Positions 8,501 to 16,228 of a DNA stretch of 64,000 nt are shown one piece after another. Made by a program: the position numbers and the translations under genes. Below the pieces are notes generated by a model that worked only from the letters and a program-made list of their open reading frames with translations, was not told where the DNA came from and did no database searches. How positions within the stretch are numbered: position 1 is the first letter of the stretch; each line of letters starts with the position of its first letter. This DNA comes from Tritrichomonas musculus (taxonomy: Eukaryota; Parabasalia; Tritrichomonadida; Tritrichomonadidae), in NCBI GenBank assembly GCA_039105265.1, contig JAPFFF010000019.1, positions 2,698,501-2,762,500 of the forward strand. The letters run 5' to 3'.

Positions 8501-10273
8501 TTCACTCATGATGTCAAACCAACACTAGACAGAATAGATAACAATAAAGGTCATGAACTCAATAATTGCAAATTCGCTTGCCAAACATGTAATGTATTGA
8601 GAAACAGGAAGGACCCTGATATCACTCGTTTACGAATTCAATTGAAGAAATTCTGTTCAATGAAACATTTACCGACTCTCATCACTGATGAACAAGAATA
8701 TCATTCACTCAGAGACAACATCACGGGAGGAATATCAAACGTGCTTCATCGAATGAACATCAGAGGCGAAACAAAAATAAATAGATTCAAATATGATGTC
8801 ATCAAGAGCAGAGTCATCAGCGAAGACACATCAAACACTGTTTCACATGTGGTTGGCATCGATTTCAACTCTCTTTATCCTTCTTCATTCAGTTCAATGA
8901 ATCACGAATTCAACAAGTATCACGGCGGAATCATGTATATGCCTGGCTCATTCATCAAACGTTTTGATGTTTATGACGACAACGGATTGAAGAACAACGA
9001 TGTGTTTGAGACTTGTATGAAGTTCATCAAGAGCTCATATCGATGGAAACCAAATCCAAAACTGCTCTTCAAATGTGAAGTCAAATTGAGATGTCCAAAA
9101 AATAAAATCAACTATTTCATCAATCTTCCGCCTGTGTTTCGTAAACTTGAAATCAATAATGATGAACAAACAATTGGCAGTTATATGTACAACTACATGA
9201 AAGACAACAAATTGAGTTCAATTGATAAAAGCGAACCTCATTTGACGATGTTGCTCGACACCTGTGATAGATGGATGACATTCTCGAATTATTATTTGTG
9301 GTTTCTGGTCGACCACGGTCTTGAAGTTGTTGATATCAAATCGCTTTCATTGTATGAGGCTCATGACGGTTTCAAACCGTTTGTGAGTGAATTCATGAAG
9401 AAACGTCAAGATATATTGTCAGGAAAGATAAAAGGTTGCGAGAAGTTCTTCAAAATGAGTCTCAATGGAAGCTATGGATATGATGGAATGAATTCAGAGA
9501 ACTTTGATAAAATAAGAATCGTTGACAGAGATAAAGCATTCCGTGCAATCATCAGCGATACTTACATCAATGGTTGTTCAATTACTGATGACTCATATTT
9601 GATTCAATCAATGCCACGCACATTCAAATGCAATACATGCCTGCAAGAAGCGTTTTTTGTATTAGACAATGCCAAATATTGGTTTTTAGTCTTTTATTAT
9701 GATTTTCTTTGTCAGGCTCTTGACACAAATAAGTTTCACATCAACACTGTTGAAACCGATTCATATTATTTCTCAGTTGCTGGTGATATGAATGACTCAA
9801 TTGACCAAGGCTTCAAACATGTGATTAAGAATGAGAAGTTCTTCAACAACAATTATTTCAAGTTTATGCCAAACCCATCAATCAATGATATCTATGATTC
9901 AAAGAAGCTATTGGGTGCGTGTGTTGAAAAGGTTGGTGAATGCCAAATCGCTTTATGCCCTAAATGTTATAGCTTGTTCAATAAAAACGGTTTAACAAAG
10001 TCATTAAAATTAAAAGGTATATCATTAAAGAAAAATAATATCAAATCAAGTGATTATAAAGAGGTCCTTGATGAAGGTATCATCAAACGCTGCAAGAATG
10101 TAAACCTCCAAATGATTAAAAATAAAATGTCTAAGATAACTGTTTCCAAGAATGCTTTGACAGGAAAACACACAAAGATGATTGTCCTACCAAACCAATC
10201 ATGTTTGCCTTTCATCAATGGTTTATCAGCTAAAGACATATATTATTGTCCATTAATCACTGAAACAATTTGA
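5564..10273 (+). CDS. polB: Multidomain protein-primed-type DNA polymerase B (M copy)
   Basis: A 1,569-residue family-B polymerase of the Polinton type, expected to replicate the linear element from its ends. In order: a helical N-terminal region; an OTU-protease-like motif 'DDKLCWYRFLA' (about 371); a C2HC finger 'CSKCHSH...HIDTC' (about 509-530); exonuclease motifs 'YDFETME' (575), 'NSSRFDSN' and 'YNNNDVE'; an HNH-like block with CxxC, 'PTLDRIDNNKGHELNNC' and 'CQTCN' (about 965-1010); polymerase motif A 'DFNSLYPS' (1099), motif B 'KMSLNGSYGYDG' (about 1297) and motif C near 1399. A paired-hairpin stretch near 7527-7560 adds 'SLRERGLCPFK' in frame. Confidence 0.92.
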   Translation: MSLIYITNGKDLATVINRYIRRLNKELNANISTLLRDTQSMRRTRLNRYLIDNNFLDFEGSTINDDTIGDFINRMKHDDSYLKGFKYSIKPNSVDKYDSFMRTHLSKRFTEQHDSSSDDEQKQKEKQINDNIKIAHDALNNALQLIKSQNLLLKPLPPKTNKQPKRYIDERFNIENHELIEYLDKFGFKGFHSNHDEYLCVNEPHDFDKAINKLIYFDKYDDESIKERTDKDNKKPIITYYFNKLKSLDDVYKGLEKIFKTEIKPFKINTQMTGVFETPKADDYEYEAREIKWWNYKGETPIIVRLPEDIDKVKLYIESKLHEYQTSTSNTKLTIISTISFTVSRMIRITGRVKLPEELIKSKSIIADNVDDKLCWYRFLAICLDKSLIENKSNTNNRTQAAKKLLLKKHGIEYNNHMTKQQKMKANEIINNFEGLNLYEMKEEAKQYHLNIHIYDYIEERHQYNLTEQWKNNDSNEFHSAVLYTKGQIIHIMFIKPNGVETLTKLLICSKCHSHVVSKNHPERMKKHIDTCTGRFKKDFIPSRDALPYCPHILNNPVYEYCLAHKLEWKPQIHYITYDFETMEQKVDEQTGKSTMINSRLIPLSVSSCVKLDKGLMTKNFDIRLPNFIAEWIEWLFEVGCDVYQDKLHHLQSFISLRERGLCPFKDKNEKELNKIDNRLKTITILGFNSSRFDSNLFKEYFNHRHWRVEGLIGSISSLKQFILVSSKYDIKLRFIDAQAFVAGGSLKQFGIDYGGLENSVKGVFPYEAINNENYNEVLSKSEPFEYNDFYSYLNQRNPLTKEQYEEYVNDAKQFKSRWDYLISYNNNDVEMMMKPIDNLIQMNAEYKVDLISNLSLSKNAVCIKYALAYKDFNVDAEYDIVNQQTTFEPSIKWWEHKCENYCKQDEKYNNKLNIKIKSIEKEIAKQNQSDEDKQALESQLTHLRSKMRDISKCVCSDDFDDFMKRYKDEGCCYLCGEHFTHDVKPTLDRIDNNKGHELNNCKFACQTCNVLRNRKDPDITRLRIQLKKFCSMKHLPTLITDEQEYHSLRDNITGGISNVLHRMNIRGETKINRFKYDVIKSRVISEDTSNTVSHVVGIDFNSLYPSSFSSMNHEFNKYHGGIMYMPGSFIKRFDVYDDNGLKNNDVFETCMKFIKSSYRWKPNPKLLFKCEVKLRCPKNKINYFINLPPVFRKLEINNDEQTIGSYMYNYMKDNKLSSIDKSEPHLTMLLDTCDRWMTFSNYYLWFLVDHGLEVVDIKSLSLYEAHDGFKPFVSEFMKKRQDILSGKIKGCEKFFKMSLNGSYGYDGMNSENFDKIRIVDRDKAFRAIISDTYINGCSITDDSYLIQSMPRTFKCNTCLQEAFFVLDNAKYWFLVFYYDFLCQALDTNKFHINTVETDSYYFSVAGDMNDSIDQGFKHVIKNEKFFNNNYFKFMPNPSINDIYDSKKLLGACVEKVGECQIALCPKCYSLFNKNGLTKSLKLKGISLKKNNIKSSDYKEVLDEGIIKRCKNVNLQMIKNKMSKITVSKNALTGKHTKMIVLPNQSCLPFINGLSAKDIYYCPLITETI

Positions 10274-10680
10274 TTAATGACATTTGCTTGTTGGTTCAAT
10301 GCATCCTTCAATATTTTATTTTTGTGCTCCAACGTTCTCAACCTCTCAAGGATTTGATTATTGATAATCCTTTGTGATGATTTGAATTCATCAATTTCGT
10401 TATTGAAGTCTGTTTGTTGTTGTTCAAATGAAACTTTATTATTCAAAGCCTTTGTTGAATCAATTGACAGCACACCGCTTCTTGATGTGAATTTGTAATT
10501 CGTCAACGGATATTGTGTGTTCAGTTCTTTGGGATTTAATCTTTGTATCTCTTTATGCTTTCGAATGAGCTTTCTTGCTTCACGTAAATCATTAGCTTCA
10601 AGATATAGATGAAACAAACTGACAGGGTCTTGTTCATTCATTGATTCTTCTTCATTTATTGATTCATCACTCATCATCAT
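10243..10680 (-). CDS. Coiled-coil protein of M, unrecognised
   Basis: A 145-residue charged protein overlapping the polymerase gene tail to tail by 31 bp. Residues about 85-145 have heptads of Ile and Leu suggesting a coiled coil; the N terminus is acidic. Three consecutive Met codons open the frame, so the exact start is uncertain. It is the only partner of the polymerase in M. One speculative role is terminal protein or replication accessory factor; nothing in the sequence proves it. Confidence 0.65.
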   Translation of the reverse strand: MMMSDESINEEESMNEQDPVSLFHLYLEANDLREARKLIRKHKEIQRLNPKELNTQYPLTNYKFTSRSGVLSIDSTKALNNKVSFEQQQTDFNNEIDEFKSSQRIINNQILERLRTLEHKNKILKDALNQQANVINQIVSVINGQ

Positions 10681-10818
10681 TTATTGTGTGATAAAAATCA
10701 TTTTGATTTATCATGATTCTCAAATTGTGATTCATTAGCTTTATATTTGATGATGTTTATTAATGTCTGGAAATGTTTGATGATGTTTGATAACGATTAT
10801 CATAGTTGAATCAACTTG

Positions 10819-11003
10819 AATCATTTTGATATTCATTCATGTATTGTGTCCAATGGATTGCATCACACGAATGGCTCTCAATTGACTTTCATTCATTGAT
10901 TGACAAACATAAATGAAACACAACTCAAGAAATATCAAAAATTTAAATATCAGTCAATTTCAAAATTTCGTAAACCGTCATCCATCTCCACCTATACACT
11001 ACT
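10819..11003 (-). repeat. Right terminal inverted repeat of M
   Basis: Reverse complement of 5332-5516, ending in CACTACT at 11003. The stretch 10681-10818 between the 145-residue gene and this repeat is AT-rich with short TGATGTTTGAT-like repeats and no gene. Confidence 0.9.
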
Positions 11004-11964
11004 CACGCCTCTGCTTCTCATGCTTCTTCTCAGTTTTGGATGTATCGTAATGGACCAATATGATATTGCCCTTGCAATAGCTCAGTAGTCCACCCATTTG
11101 CATATTATTTTTGATTCGACGTAGCTTCCGTTGGCAATCCCTGATGTATCTCCACTCCAAATCTGGGTTGTGCTGCATTTGATTGGGTGTGTAGTATATC
11201 CACTTTGGTTCCCTTGCTAGATACGGGTCATATTGGATTCCATCATCTCGGTAATTGGGATTGGGCATTCGTAGAGACCGATGTGGTGTGTTGTTATAGA
11301 AGTGGACCATCTGTTGCATCAGGTATGGGTCTCCAATCCGACGATTATCTAAACCAAATGCATTACGGAGTGTCCTGATGGTTGCATCAACGATTTTGTG
11401 AGCGTTGTTGTGTTTGGATTTATCGACAATCACTGCATTGCGGTCAATCAACACATTTTTGGTACCTCTATATTTACTTCTGGATGGATTGTAGCGGCCA
11501 AGTATATCAAGCACTTTGAGTAGGTTATTCTCACCATCGCATTTGATGGTATTGAATTTGAAGTCATCATATTTCTCAAGAATGATTTTGGTGTATGCGG
11601 TCTTGATGGTATCAGCTAGTCTGTTCTTAAGCGGTTCCACAATTAGATACCGTGTGTTGACATTCACCATGATGAGGTAAATGGTTTCATGGACTACCAC
11701 GGACTCGGTTCCATCAGCCCTTGTGGTGTACTTCACAAACATCAAATCGACTTCCCAACATCCGGGTTCCAATGAGAAATCCGGTTTTGAATAGGGACTG
11801 CATGATTTCAATTTGAAGTCCTTCACGAATGGCTCATGATGAGTTTCTGGGTTGATGATGAACTGCGATGGGTCCAATTTCGATATCTTGGATTTGAATG
11901 GGTACTTGAGCAGTGAATTGTACTCATTGTCGAATATCTTGAACGATTTCCTGTTGTCAGTCAT
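11004..11964 (-). pseudogene. Retroviral-type integrase, ending at the junction with M
   Basis: A 320-residue part of a Polinton integrase of the rve (DDE) superfamily, which cuts the target and joins element ends. The fold is marked by 'GCWEVDLMF' near residue 72, 'TIKCDGENN' near 138 and a helix 'AHKIVDATIRTLRNAFGLD'. Then follow the conserved 'FYNNTPHRSLR' and 'YYTPNQMQHNPDLEWRYIR'. The C-terminal part seen in the Z copy is absent because the M terminus begins there. TATTTTTG lies 8 bp before the ATG. Confidence 0.88.
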
Positions 11965-11972
11965 TTAATGTG

Positions 11973-11980
11973 CAAAAATA
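11973..11980 (-). promoter_or_regulatory. TATTTTTG upstream motif of the W integrase
   Basis: TATTTTTG on the minus strand, ending 8 bp before the integrase ATG. Confidence 0.5.
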
Positions 11981-11987
11981 GTGGTCT

Positions 11988-12130
11988 CAATCGGGACAGC
12001 AATTTTGCTGTTCCAGGGAATTAGGGGTTATCTCCATGAAATCTGGGTCTGGTAGAATTCTACCACACCCCATATTTAGTGGTTATCTCCATGAAATCTG
12101 GGTCTGCGGGAAATCCCGTCGACCCAATAT
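11988..12130. repeat. Hairpin-cassette array between the integrase and a small gene
   Basis: Three palindromes in a row: GACAGCAATTTTGCTGTTC, then GGTAGAATTCTACC, then GCGGGAAATCCCGT. The last two sit in tandem copies of a unit of about 57 bp with the shared lead GTTATCTCCATGAAATCTG and shared tail ATATTTAG. The same cassettes recur at 38327-38449 and inside the S terminal repeats. Confidence 0.85.
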
Positions 12131-12364
12131 TTAGCGGTTATCGCTTGATAATTCAGCGAGCTCATTCTCGAGTTTGGCGACCTTCTCCTTCAGACTATTG
12201 ATATCCTCAATCAGTGATTCACGAACGGCTAGTCCATTGCTACCCAGCATACCCCCTTTGATGTTATTGAGGTGGCCCTTATACATATAGCACTTCTCCT
12301 TGAGATCGTGTTTGATGCGCTTAAGCTCTGGAATCTCCTTCTTGTATTCACCCAATTCAGTCAT
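12131..12364 (-). CDS. Small coiled-coil protein with a GMLGSNGLAVRE motif (W copy)
   Basis: A 77-residue charged protein, helical throughout. The central 'GMLGSNGLAVRESLIEDI' is nearly unchanged in Z (44351-44581) and H (39516-39743), flanked by Lys/Glu heptads. It sits head to head with the 'SLNH' gene in all three. Function unknown; size and placement in the capsid module fit a scaffold or minor virion protein (inference). Confidence 0.75.
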   Translation of the reverse strand: MTELGEYKKEIPELKRIKHDLKEKCYMYKGHLNNIKGGMLGSNGLAVRESLIEDINSLKEKVAKLENELAELSSDNR

Positions 12365-12398
12365 TTAGATATGAAAAAAAGTGTTTTTTCAAGATTAA

Positions 12399-12626
12399 AT
12401 GTCATATGAGGAACGCTGTGTATTAAGAGATTCAAATGGGCTCACGTATTTCAATCACCTGGAACGTCACATGCGAAATAGGCGAACTATGAGTTGTACC
12501 AAACCCACAGTCCCAAAATATGAAGATAAGGGGTGTGTTGTGCATGACCCAATCATCAAGTCAACATCATCAACTCTACACCACTCACTCAATCACCAGG
12601 TAATCCCAAATAATTCCAAGATCTAA
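12399..12626 (+). CDS. Small conserved 'SLNH' protein (W copy)
   Basis: A 75-residue basic protein of unknown function. The family (Z 44598-44831, H 39758-39991) shares an Arg-rich N-terminal half with a 'F/Y-DRL'-like patch and a C terminus 'SLNHxVVP', followed by a short basic end. It overlaps the coiled-coil gene tail to tail by 4 bp. The conserved C terminus suggests a docking peptide for another structural protein. Confidence 0.7.
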   Translation: MSYEERCVLRDSNGLTYFNHLERHMRNRRTMSCTKPTVPKYEDKGCVVHDPIIKSTSSTLHHSLNHQVIPNNSKI

Positions 12627-13084
12627 TGCCTCAGGAGACTGTTCACTGCATCAGTACACTCATTCACAGTACTGGTGAGCTGATTTATTTTTGTGGTGAT
12701 CACGCTAATGGTGTTCTCCAGAGTGGTAATCCGTTTGGTGTATTCATCAACTGTTGACTGCAATGCATTGATGTCAGCTCGAATGCTGGCGAATTGGATC
12801 TCCACCAGTGTATCACTATCGGCTGGCTTGGTGATCTTCTTGAGAAACACATTACTGGAGCCATCCTTGCCAGTGCGTTTGGTAATCCTGTACTCGCATT
12901 CGGGGGTGATTATTTTGTAGGTTTTATTGAGGTAATTGGTGGTCTTCTCATTGAACATGTCCTTGTACTTCTGGTAGAACAGGTCGAACTCCTCTACTGA
13001 GTTGAACGTGCGCTGCTCCTGCTTGTTATCATTAATGACCCTAATATCGCATTGAGCTATATGTTTCATACCATCGCAATTCAT
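12623..13084 (-). CDS. Capsid-module coiled-coil protein (W copy)
   Basis: A 153-residue counterpart of the V protein at 4811-5245. It carries nine extra residues near its N terminus. At DNA level the insertion is 27 bp and is flanked by a repeated TGCGAT, so it looks like an in-frame duplication-type insertion. The remaining domain plan (basic N-terminal domain, C-terminal coiled coil) is unchanged. Confidence 0.75.
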   Translation of the reverse strand: MNCDGMKHIAQCDIRVINDNKQEQRTFNSVEEFDLFYQKYKDMFNEKTTNYLNKTYKIITPECEYRITKRTGKDGSSNVFLKKITKPADSDTLVEIQFASIRADINALQSTVDEYTKRITTLENTISVITTKINQLTSTVNECTDAVNSLLRH

Positions 13085-13134
13085 TTCAAAACGGACAAAA
13101 ATATATTCGCATGTATGTGGATATTCGATGATGA

Positions 13135-13386
13135 TCAAACCTTGTCCAGTATGGATTTACCTATATCATTAGCTTTGCTTACGTAATTGAGTCCAGTGCT
13201 GATGGTGTCTACAACTGGTCCAACACCTGGTATGAAGTCGGCGATTGGCTTGATCCTATTGATGATCCCCTTTCCAATATCAACTGCCCTTGGGATGTTG
13301 CGGATGACAGTTTGAGCTGCATTCTTGAGCTTACTGCCGACGTTCTTGAAAGCGTTCTTAATCTTCTTGAAGATGCCAATACCCAT
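13135..13386 (-). CDS. Magainin-like amphipathic peptide protein (W copy)
   Basis: 83 residues, differing from the V copy at only a couple of positions. It is divergent from the capsid gene, with start codons 47 bp apart, so both must be driven from that short shared spacer. The lytic-peptide reading rests on 'MGIGIFKKIKNAFKN' and the hydrophobic 'FIPGVGPVV' segment. Confidence 0.8.
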   Translation of the reverse strand: MGIGIFKKIKNAFKNVGSKLKNAAQTVIRNIPRAVDIGKGIINRIKPIADFIPGVGPVVDTISTGLNYVSKANDIGKSILDKV

Positions 13387-13433
13387 TTGGTATATACAAA
13401 AATGTGATTTCAAGCTTTTTTCCAAGATACAAA

Positions 13434-15386
13434 ATGAGATACAGGAACGAAAGAGCTCACAATTTGAAATACGAGGTTGGGAATGTCAATGACACATTCC
13501 AGAAGATGAGAAATATCATCAATGTGAATGATGGTACCAGAAGCTTCTCATTTAGAACTGTCGATTGCCATGACCAGCCAGCCCCATTTCACCAAGGTCA
13601 GTACTCACAGATTTCATTAACACATCCCGACCACTTCATTAGCGATATCGACAAAGGCTTCCTCACATTCCACATCAAACTCGATTTGCAATTGAACACC
13701 GATTTGTCCAAATTGCAAGAGATCAATGATCCAAATAACTTCTATAAACTGTTTGTCGGATTTAAGTCCTCGAACCAATTGTTTGACAGGCTCGAGATTC
13801 TCCATAACAATGTCAATGTCGGATATCAGCAAAATGAATGCATTCGTGAGGGCTTCCTATACTCGGTTTTGAAGCCAGAGACTGAGAAGATGCGCCGCAG
13901 ATTCGTTCACAGCTTATGGGAGAACATCAGCAATTACAGTCAAACTCATGCTGGTTCATACGTTAATCTCAATAGCTTCAAGGATGGTGGTAAGACCACA
14001 ACCGAATTCGACTTGAATGTACCATTTGATGACTTGCTTGCATTACAGGCATTCGACTTATTCCCTAATGGAATCATTGGTGACTTATCCATTAGATTCC
14101 AAGTCAGTCCAGCTGGTCTTGTTTGGGCTGCCATTGACCCATACACGGTTGCTGAAGCCAAGGCATTTCTAGAAGATAATGATACCGTATCCCCAGAGGA
14201 ACTCGATAAACTCAAACAAATCAAAGCTCATGGACATCTCAAACACCAATTCACTCAAATCGGTAATGAGGCTATCATCCCAGGACCTGGTGATAATCCA
14301 AATCCACCATCTCCCGAACCAACACCAACTAAATATCAATTGAAGTATGAAGTTAGAGAACAATATGTCTCTGCATCTGGAGGTGATTTCGATGATCTGA
14401 TTGAAAATTGTTCATTAATCTTTGCATTTACAGATGAAGAGTTTACTGAACTTGGAATTGAAAAGACTGATGATAATAAAGCAATTTGCCAAGCTCATTA
14501 TACCAAAGAACATGGTAAATTACCTCAACCATCACATGCAGGTCATGTTTACGTCAATTTCGTATCTAAAACCGAAGCTAATAAATTGATGAGTGCTCAT
14601 TACTCATCACAGCCAGCAACACTCACTGTTAACCGAATGACCATCACTCTCTGTAAGTCCAACATGCAAGGCTATGGTGTTTGTGAAGCCACTCGTGCAA
14701 GCATTGAATCCATATTACGCGAGGGCCTAGTAATCCCATCTCAAAAGGTCGATTACCATGCATTCCCAATTGCAGCTGCCGCTAACGGAATCAAGTCTAC
14801 ATTGAATATCCCATTAATCAATGTCACAAGCATGTCATTATTGTTCCCCAAGCACCACAATGATTTGACTGTATTTGAGAATCCGGTTTACCAAAACTGC
14901 TTTTTGAATATTGGTGGTAAGAACTTCCCAGATGAGAATGTCAGTACCATTGGCGCCAGATTCTTCGAAAGCCAATTAACAGCTGGAGACCTCGATGGTA
15001 TCACACTCCAATGTTCAAAGGAATTCGAAGATAGCTTCACCATGCCCAAGAACGATGAAAATGGTGTCCGATATCGCAATACATTGAGTGATGCCACATC
15101 ATTTGTATTCAATGTCCAAACTGAACGTGCATCTGCTGGATACTGTTATGACGGCTTAGATGGTGGCAAAGGCAATATCCAAATACAAGTCAATGGTCAA
15201 CCAATATTCACTGGTGATAATGATACATATTACAAGATTATCGAACCAAGTGGAGCCATTGTTAGACCACCACCTGTACAACTCTGTTTATGCAGAGACA
15301 CCTACTTCAAGCTCTCACTCGATGGCCTTGAGTATATCGATGATGAATCACCAGCTGGCTCACAAGTTGATCCAGAAATGGCATGA
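13434..15386 (+). CDS. Major capsid protein, double jelly-roll type (W copy)
   Basis: 650 residues, almost identical to the V copy (two differences noticed). The start is the ATG of 'MRYRNERAHN'. The N-terminal jelly-roll block runs to about residue 280. A Pro-rich linker 'NPNPPSPEPTPT' and a variable segment follow, then the second block beginning near 'ATLTVNRMTITL' and ending 'DDESPAGSQVDPEMA'. It is followed at 42 bp by the Pro/Gln-rich gene on the same strand. Confidence 0.9.
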   Translation: MRYRNERAHNLKYEVGNVNDTFQKMRNIINVNDGTRSFSFRTVDCHDQPAPFHQGQYSQISLTHPDHFISDIDKGFLTFHIKLDLQLNTDLSKLQEINDPNNFYKLFVGFKSSNQLFDRLEILHNNVNVGYQQNECIREGFLYSVLKPETEKMRRRFVHSLWENISNYSQTHAGSYVNLNSFKDGGKTTTEFDLNVPFDDLLALQAFDLFPNGIIGDLSIRFQVSPAGLVWAAIDPYTVAEAKAFLEDNDTVSPEELDKLKQIKAHGHLKHQFTQIGNEAIIPGPGDNPNPPSPEPTPTKYQLKYEVREQYVSASGGDFDDLIENCSLIFAFTDEEFTELGIEKTDDNKAICQAHYTKEHGKLPQPSHAGHVYVNFVSKTEANKLMSAHYSSQPATLTVNRMTITLCKSNMQGYGVCEATRASIESILREGLVIPSQKVDYHAFPIAAAANGIKSTLNIPLINVTSMSLLFPKHHNDLTVFENPVYQNCFLNIGGKNFPDENVSTIGARFFESQLTAGDLDGITLQCSKEFEDSFTMPKNDENGVRYRNTLSDATSFVFNVQTERASAGYCYDGLDGGKGNIQIQVNGQPIFTGDNDTYYKIIEPSGAIVRPPPVQLCLCRDTYFKLSLDGLEYIDDESPAGSQVDPEMA

Positions 15387-15410
15387 GAACTATGGCATTA
15401 GTGGTAAAAA

Positions 15411-15418
15411 TATTTTTG
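15411..15418 (+). promoter_or_regulatory. TATTTTTG upstream motif of the Pro/Gln-rich gene
   Basis: TATTTTTG ending 10 bp before the ATG at 15429. It supports that ATG over a nearby in-frame TTG. Confidence 0.5.
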
Positions 15419-15428
15419 CACTTTGGAA

Positions 15429-16049
15429 ATGACTCTCCATAAGGCTAGAATTCTATCAAGTGAGAATGATGCGAGTGTTAAGCAAGAGCAGAATGTGAAT
15501 ATTAAGATCGCCGCGAATAGACCTCCACCAGTTCAACCGGTATCATACCCTCAAGTCCCACAGATGCAACCCCAAATGGGATATACTAAAGGTCTAAACC
15601 CCGAAGGGGTATACACGCAAAATGGCACCCAGGATGCAAATTTTACTACAGCCTCGACAACTGGTCCATATCCATCAGTTGCTCCAATAAACAGTCCACC
15701 GACCGATCGTTCATTAGACCCCGACACTGACGACTTGGGTACCAAAAATAAATTCCTCGAGATATTGCTGAATATCTATGAGACCAATCCACTGAGGATG
15801 AACAACTATCTAGTGTGTCATAGCAACACGCTGATGGAGCTCATTAAGATACTCACTAAGGCCGACAAGGTTGAGCTGGTCATCAATGAGGACAGTGGGT
15901 GCACTGGTTGTGTTTCAAACTCGAAGTACATGAAAATCGATAAGATATTGGTGTCCAAAAACGGGGTATCCAATGAGTTGAAATATGGATATAACCATGT
16001 ATGGACCGAGCTCATAAGGCACTCGATATCACTCAAAATTTGTATTTAA
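15429..16049 (+). CDS. Pro/Gln-rich conserved protein (W copy)
   Basis: 206 residues, the counterpart of 1846-2466 in V. It opens 'MTLHKARILSSENDASVKQ'. The Pro/Gln/Tyr middle differs slightly from V while both ends are conserved, the usual pattern of a disordered linker. It lies between the capsid and membrane-protein genes on one strand, so the three may be expressed together. Confidence 0.75.
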   Translation: MTLHKARILSSENDASVKQEQNVNIKIAANRPPPVQPVSYPQVPQMQPQMGYTKGLNPEGVYTQNGTQDANFTTASTTGPYPSVAPINSPPTDRSLDPDTDDLGTKNKFLEILLNIYETNPLRMNNYLVCHSNTLMELIKILTKADKVELVINEDSGCTGCVSNSKYMKIDKILVSKNGVSNELKYGYNHVWTELIRHSISLKICI

Positions 16050-16059
16050 ATTTGCATAA

Positions 16060-16209
16060 ATGTCCAATGCAAGTGAAATCATTATGAATATACTATTGGG
16101 GTTGATATTGGTGACCAATGTAGTTGAACTGCTATTGCTAGTATCGGTTACAGCTGAAGATGAACCACCTGAGCTGACTGATGAGCTGAGGCGCACACTA
16201 TATGCGTAA
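16060..16209 (+). CDS. Small single-span membrane protein (W copy)
   Basis: 49 residues starting 10 bp after the Pro/Gln-rich gene. A hydrophobic span (about residues 7-30, 'IIMNILLGLILVTNVVELL') is followed by an acidic PPEL tail. It ends 19 bp before the ATPase start. Conservation in three elements supports it despite its small size. Confidence 0.75.
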   Translation: MSNASEIIMNILLGLILVTNVVELLLLVSVTAEDEPPELTDELRRTLYA

Positions 16210-16215
16210 AAGCTT

Positions 16216-16223
16216 TATTTTTG
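16216..16223 (+). promoter_or_regulatory. TATTTTTG upstream motif of the W ATPase
   Basis: TATTTTTG ending 5 bp before the ATPase ATG, identical in placement to the V copy. Confidence 0.5.
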
Positions 16224-16228
16224 ATTAA

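Larger units (their letters stand above)
5332..11003. mobile_element. Element M: polymerase-only mini-Polinton
   Basis: A 5,672-bp unit bounded by 185-bp inverted repeats that I find identical by eye, each starting AGTAGTGTATAGG. It holds one complete-looking polymerase B gene and one 145-residue gene and nothing else: no integrase, ATPase or capsid gene. Terminal motif and polymerase type place it with Polintons. Identical ends point to recent movement. The flanking hexamers, CACGAC and CACGCC, match at five of six positions but belong to two different genes. Confidence 0.85.

Noticed and set aside
5326-11009. Simple 6-bp target duplication around M (CACGAC / CACGCC)
   Set aside because: Five of six bases match, but the flanks belong to two different genes, so the likeness may be chance.
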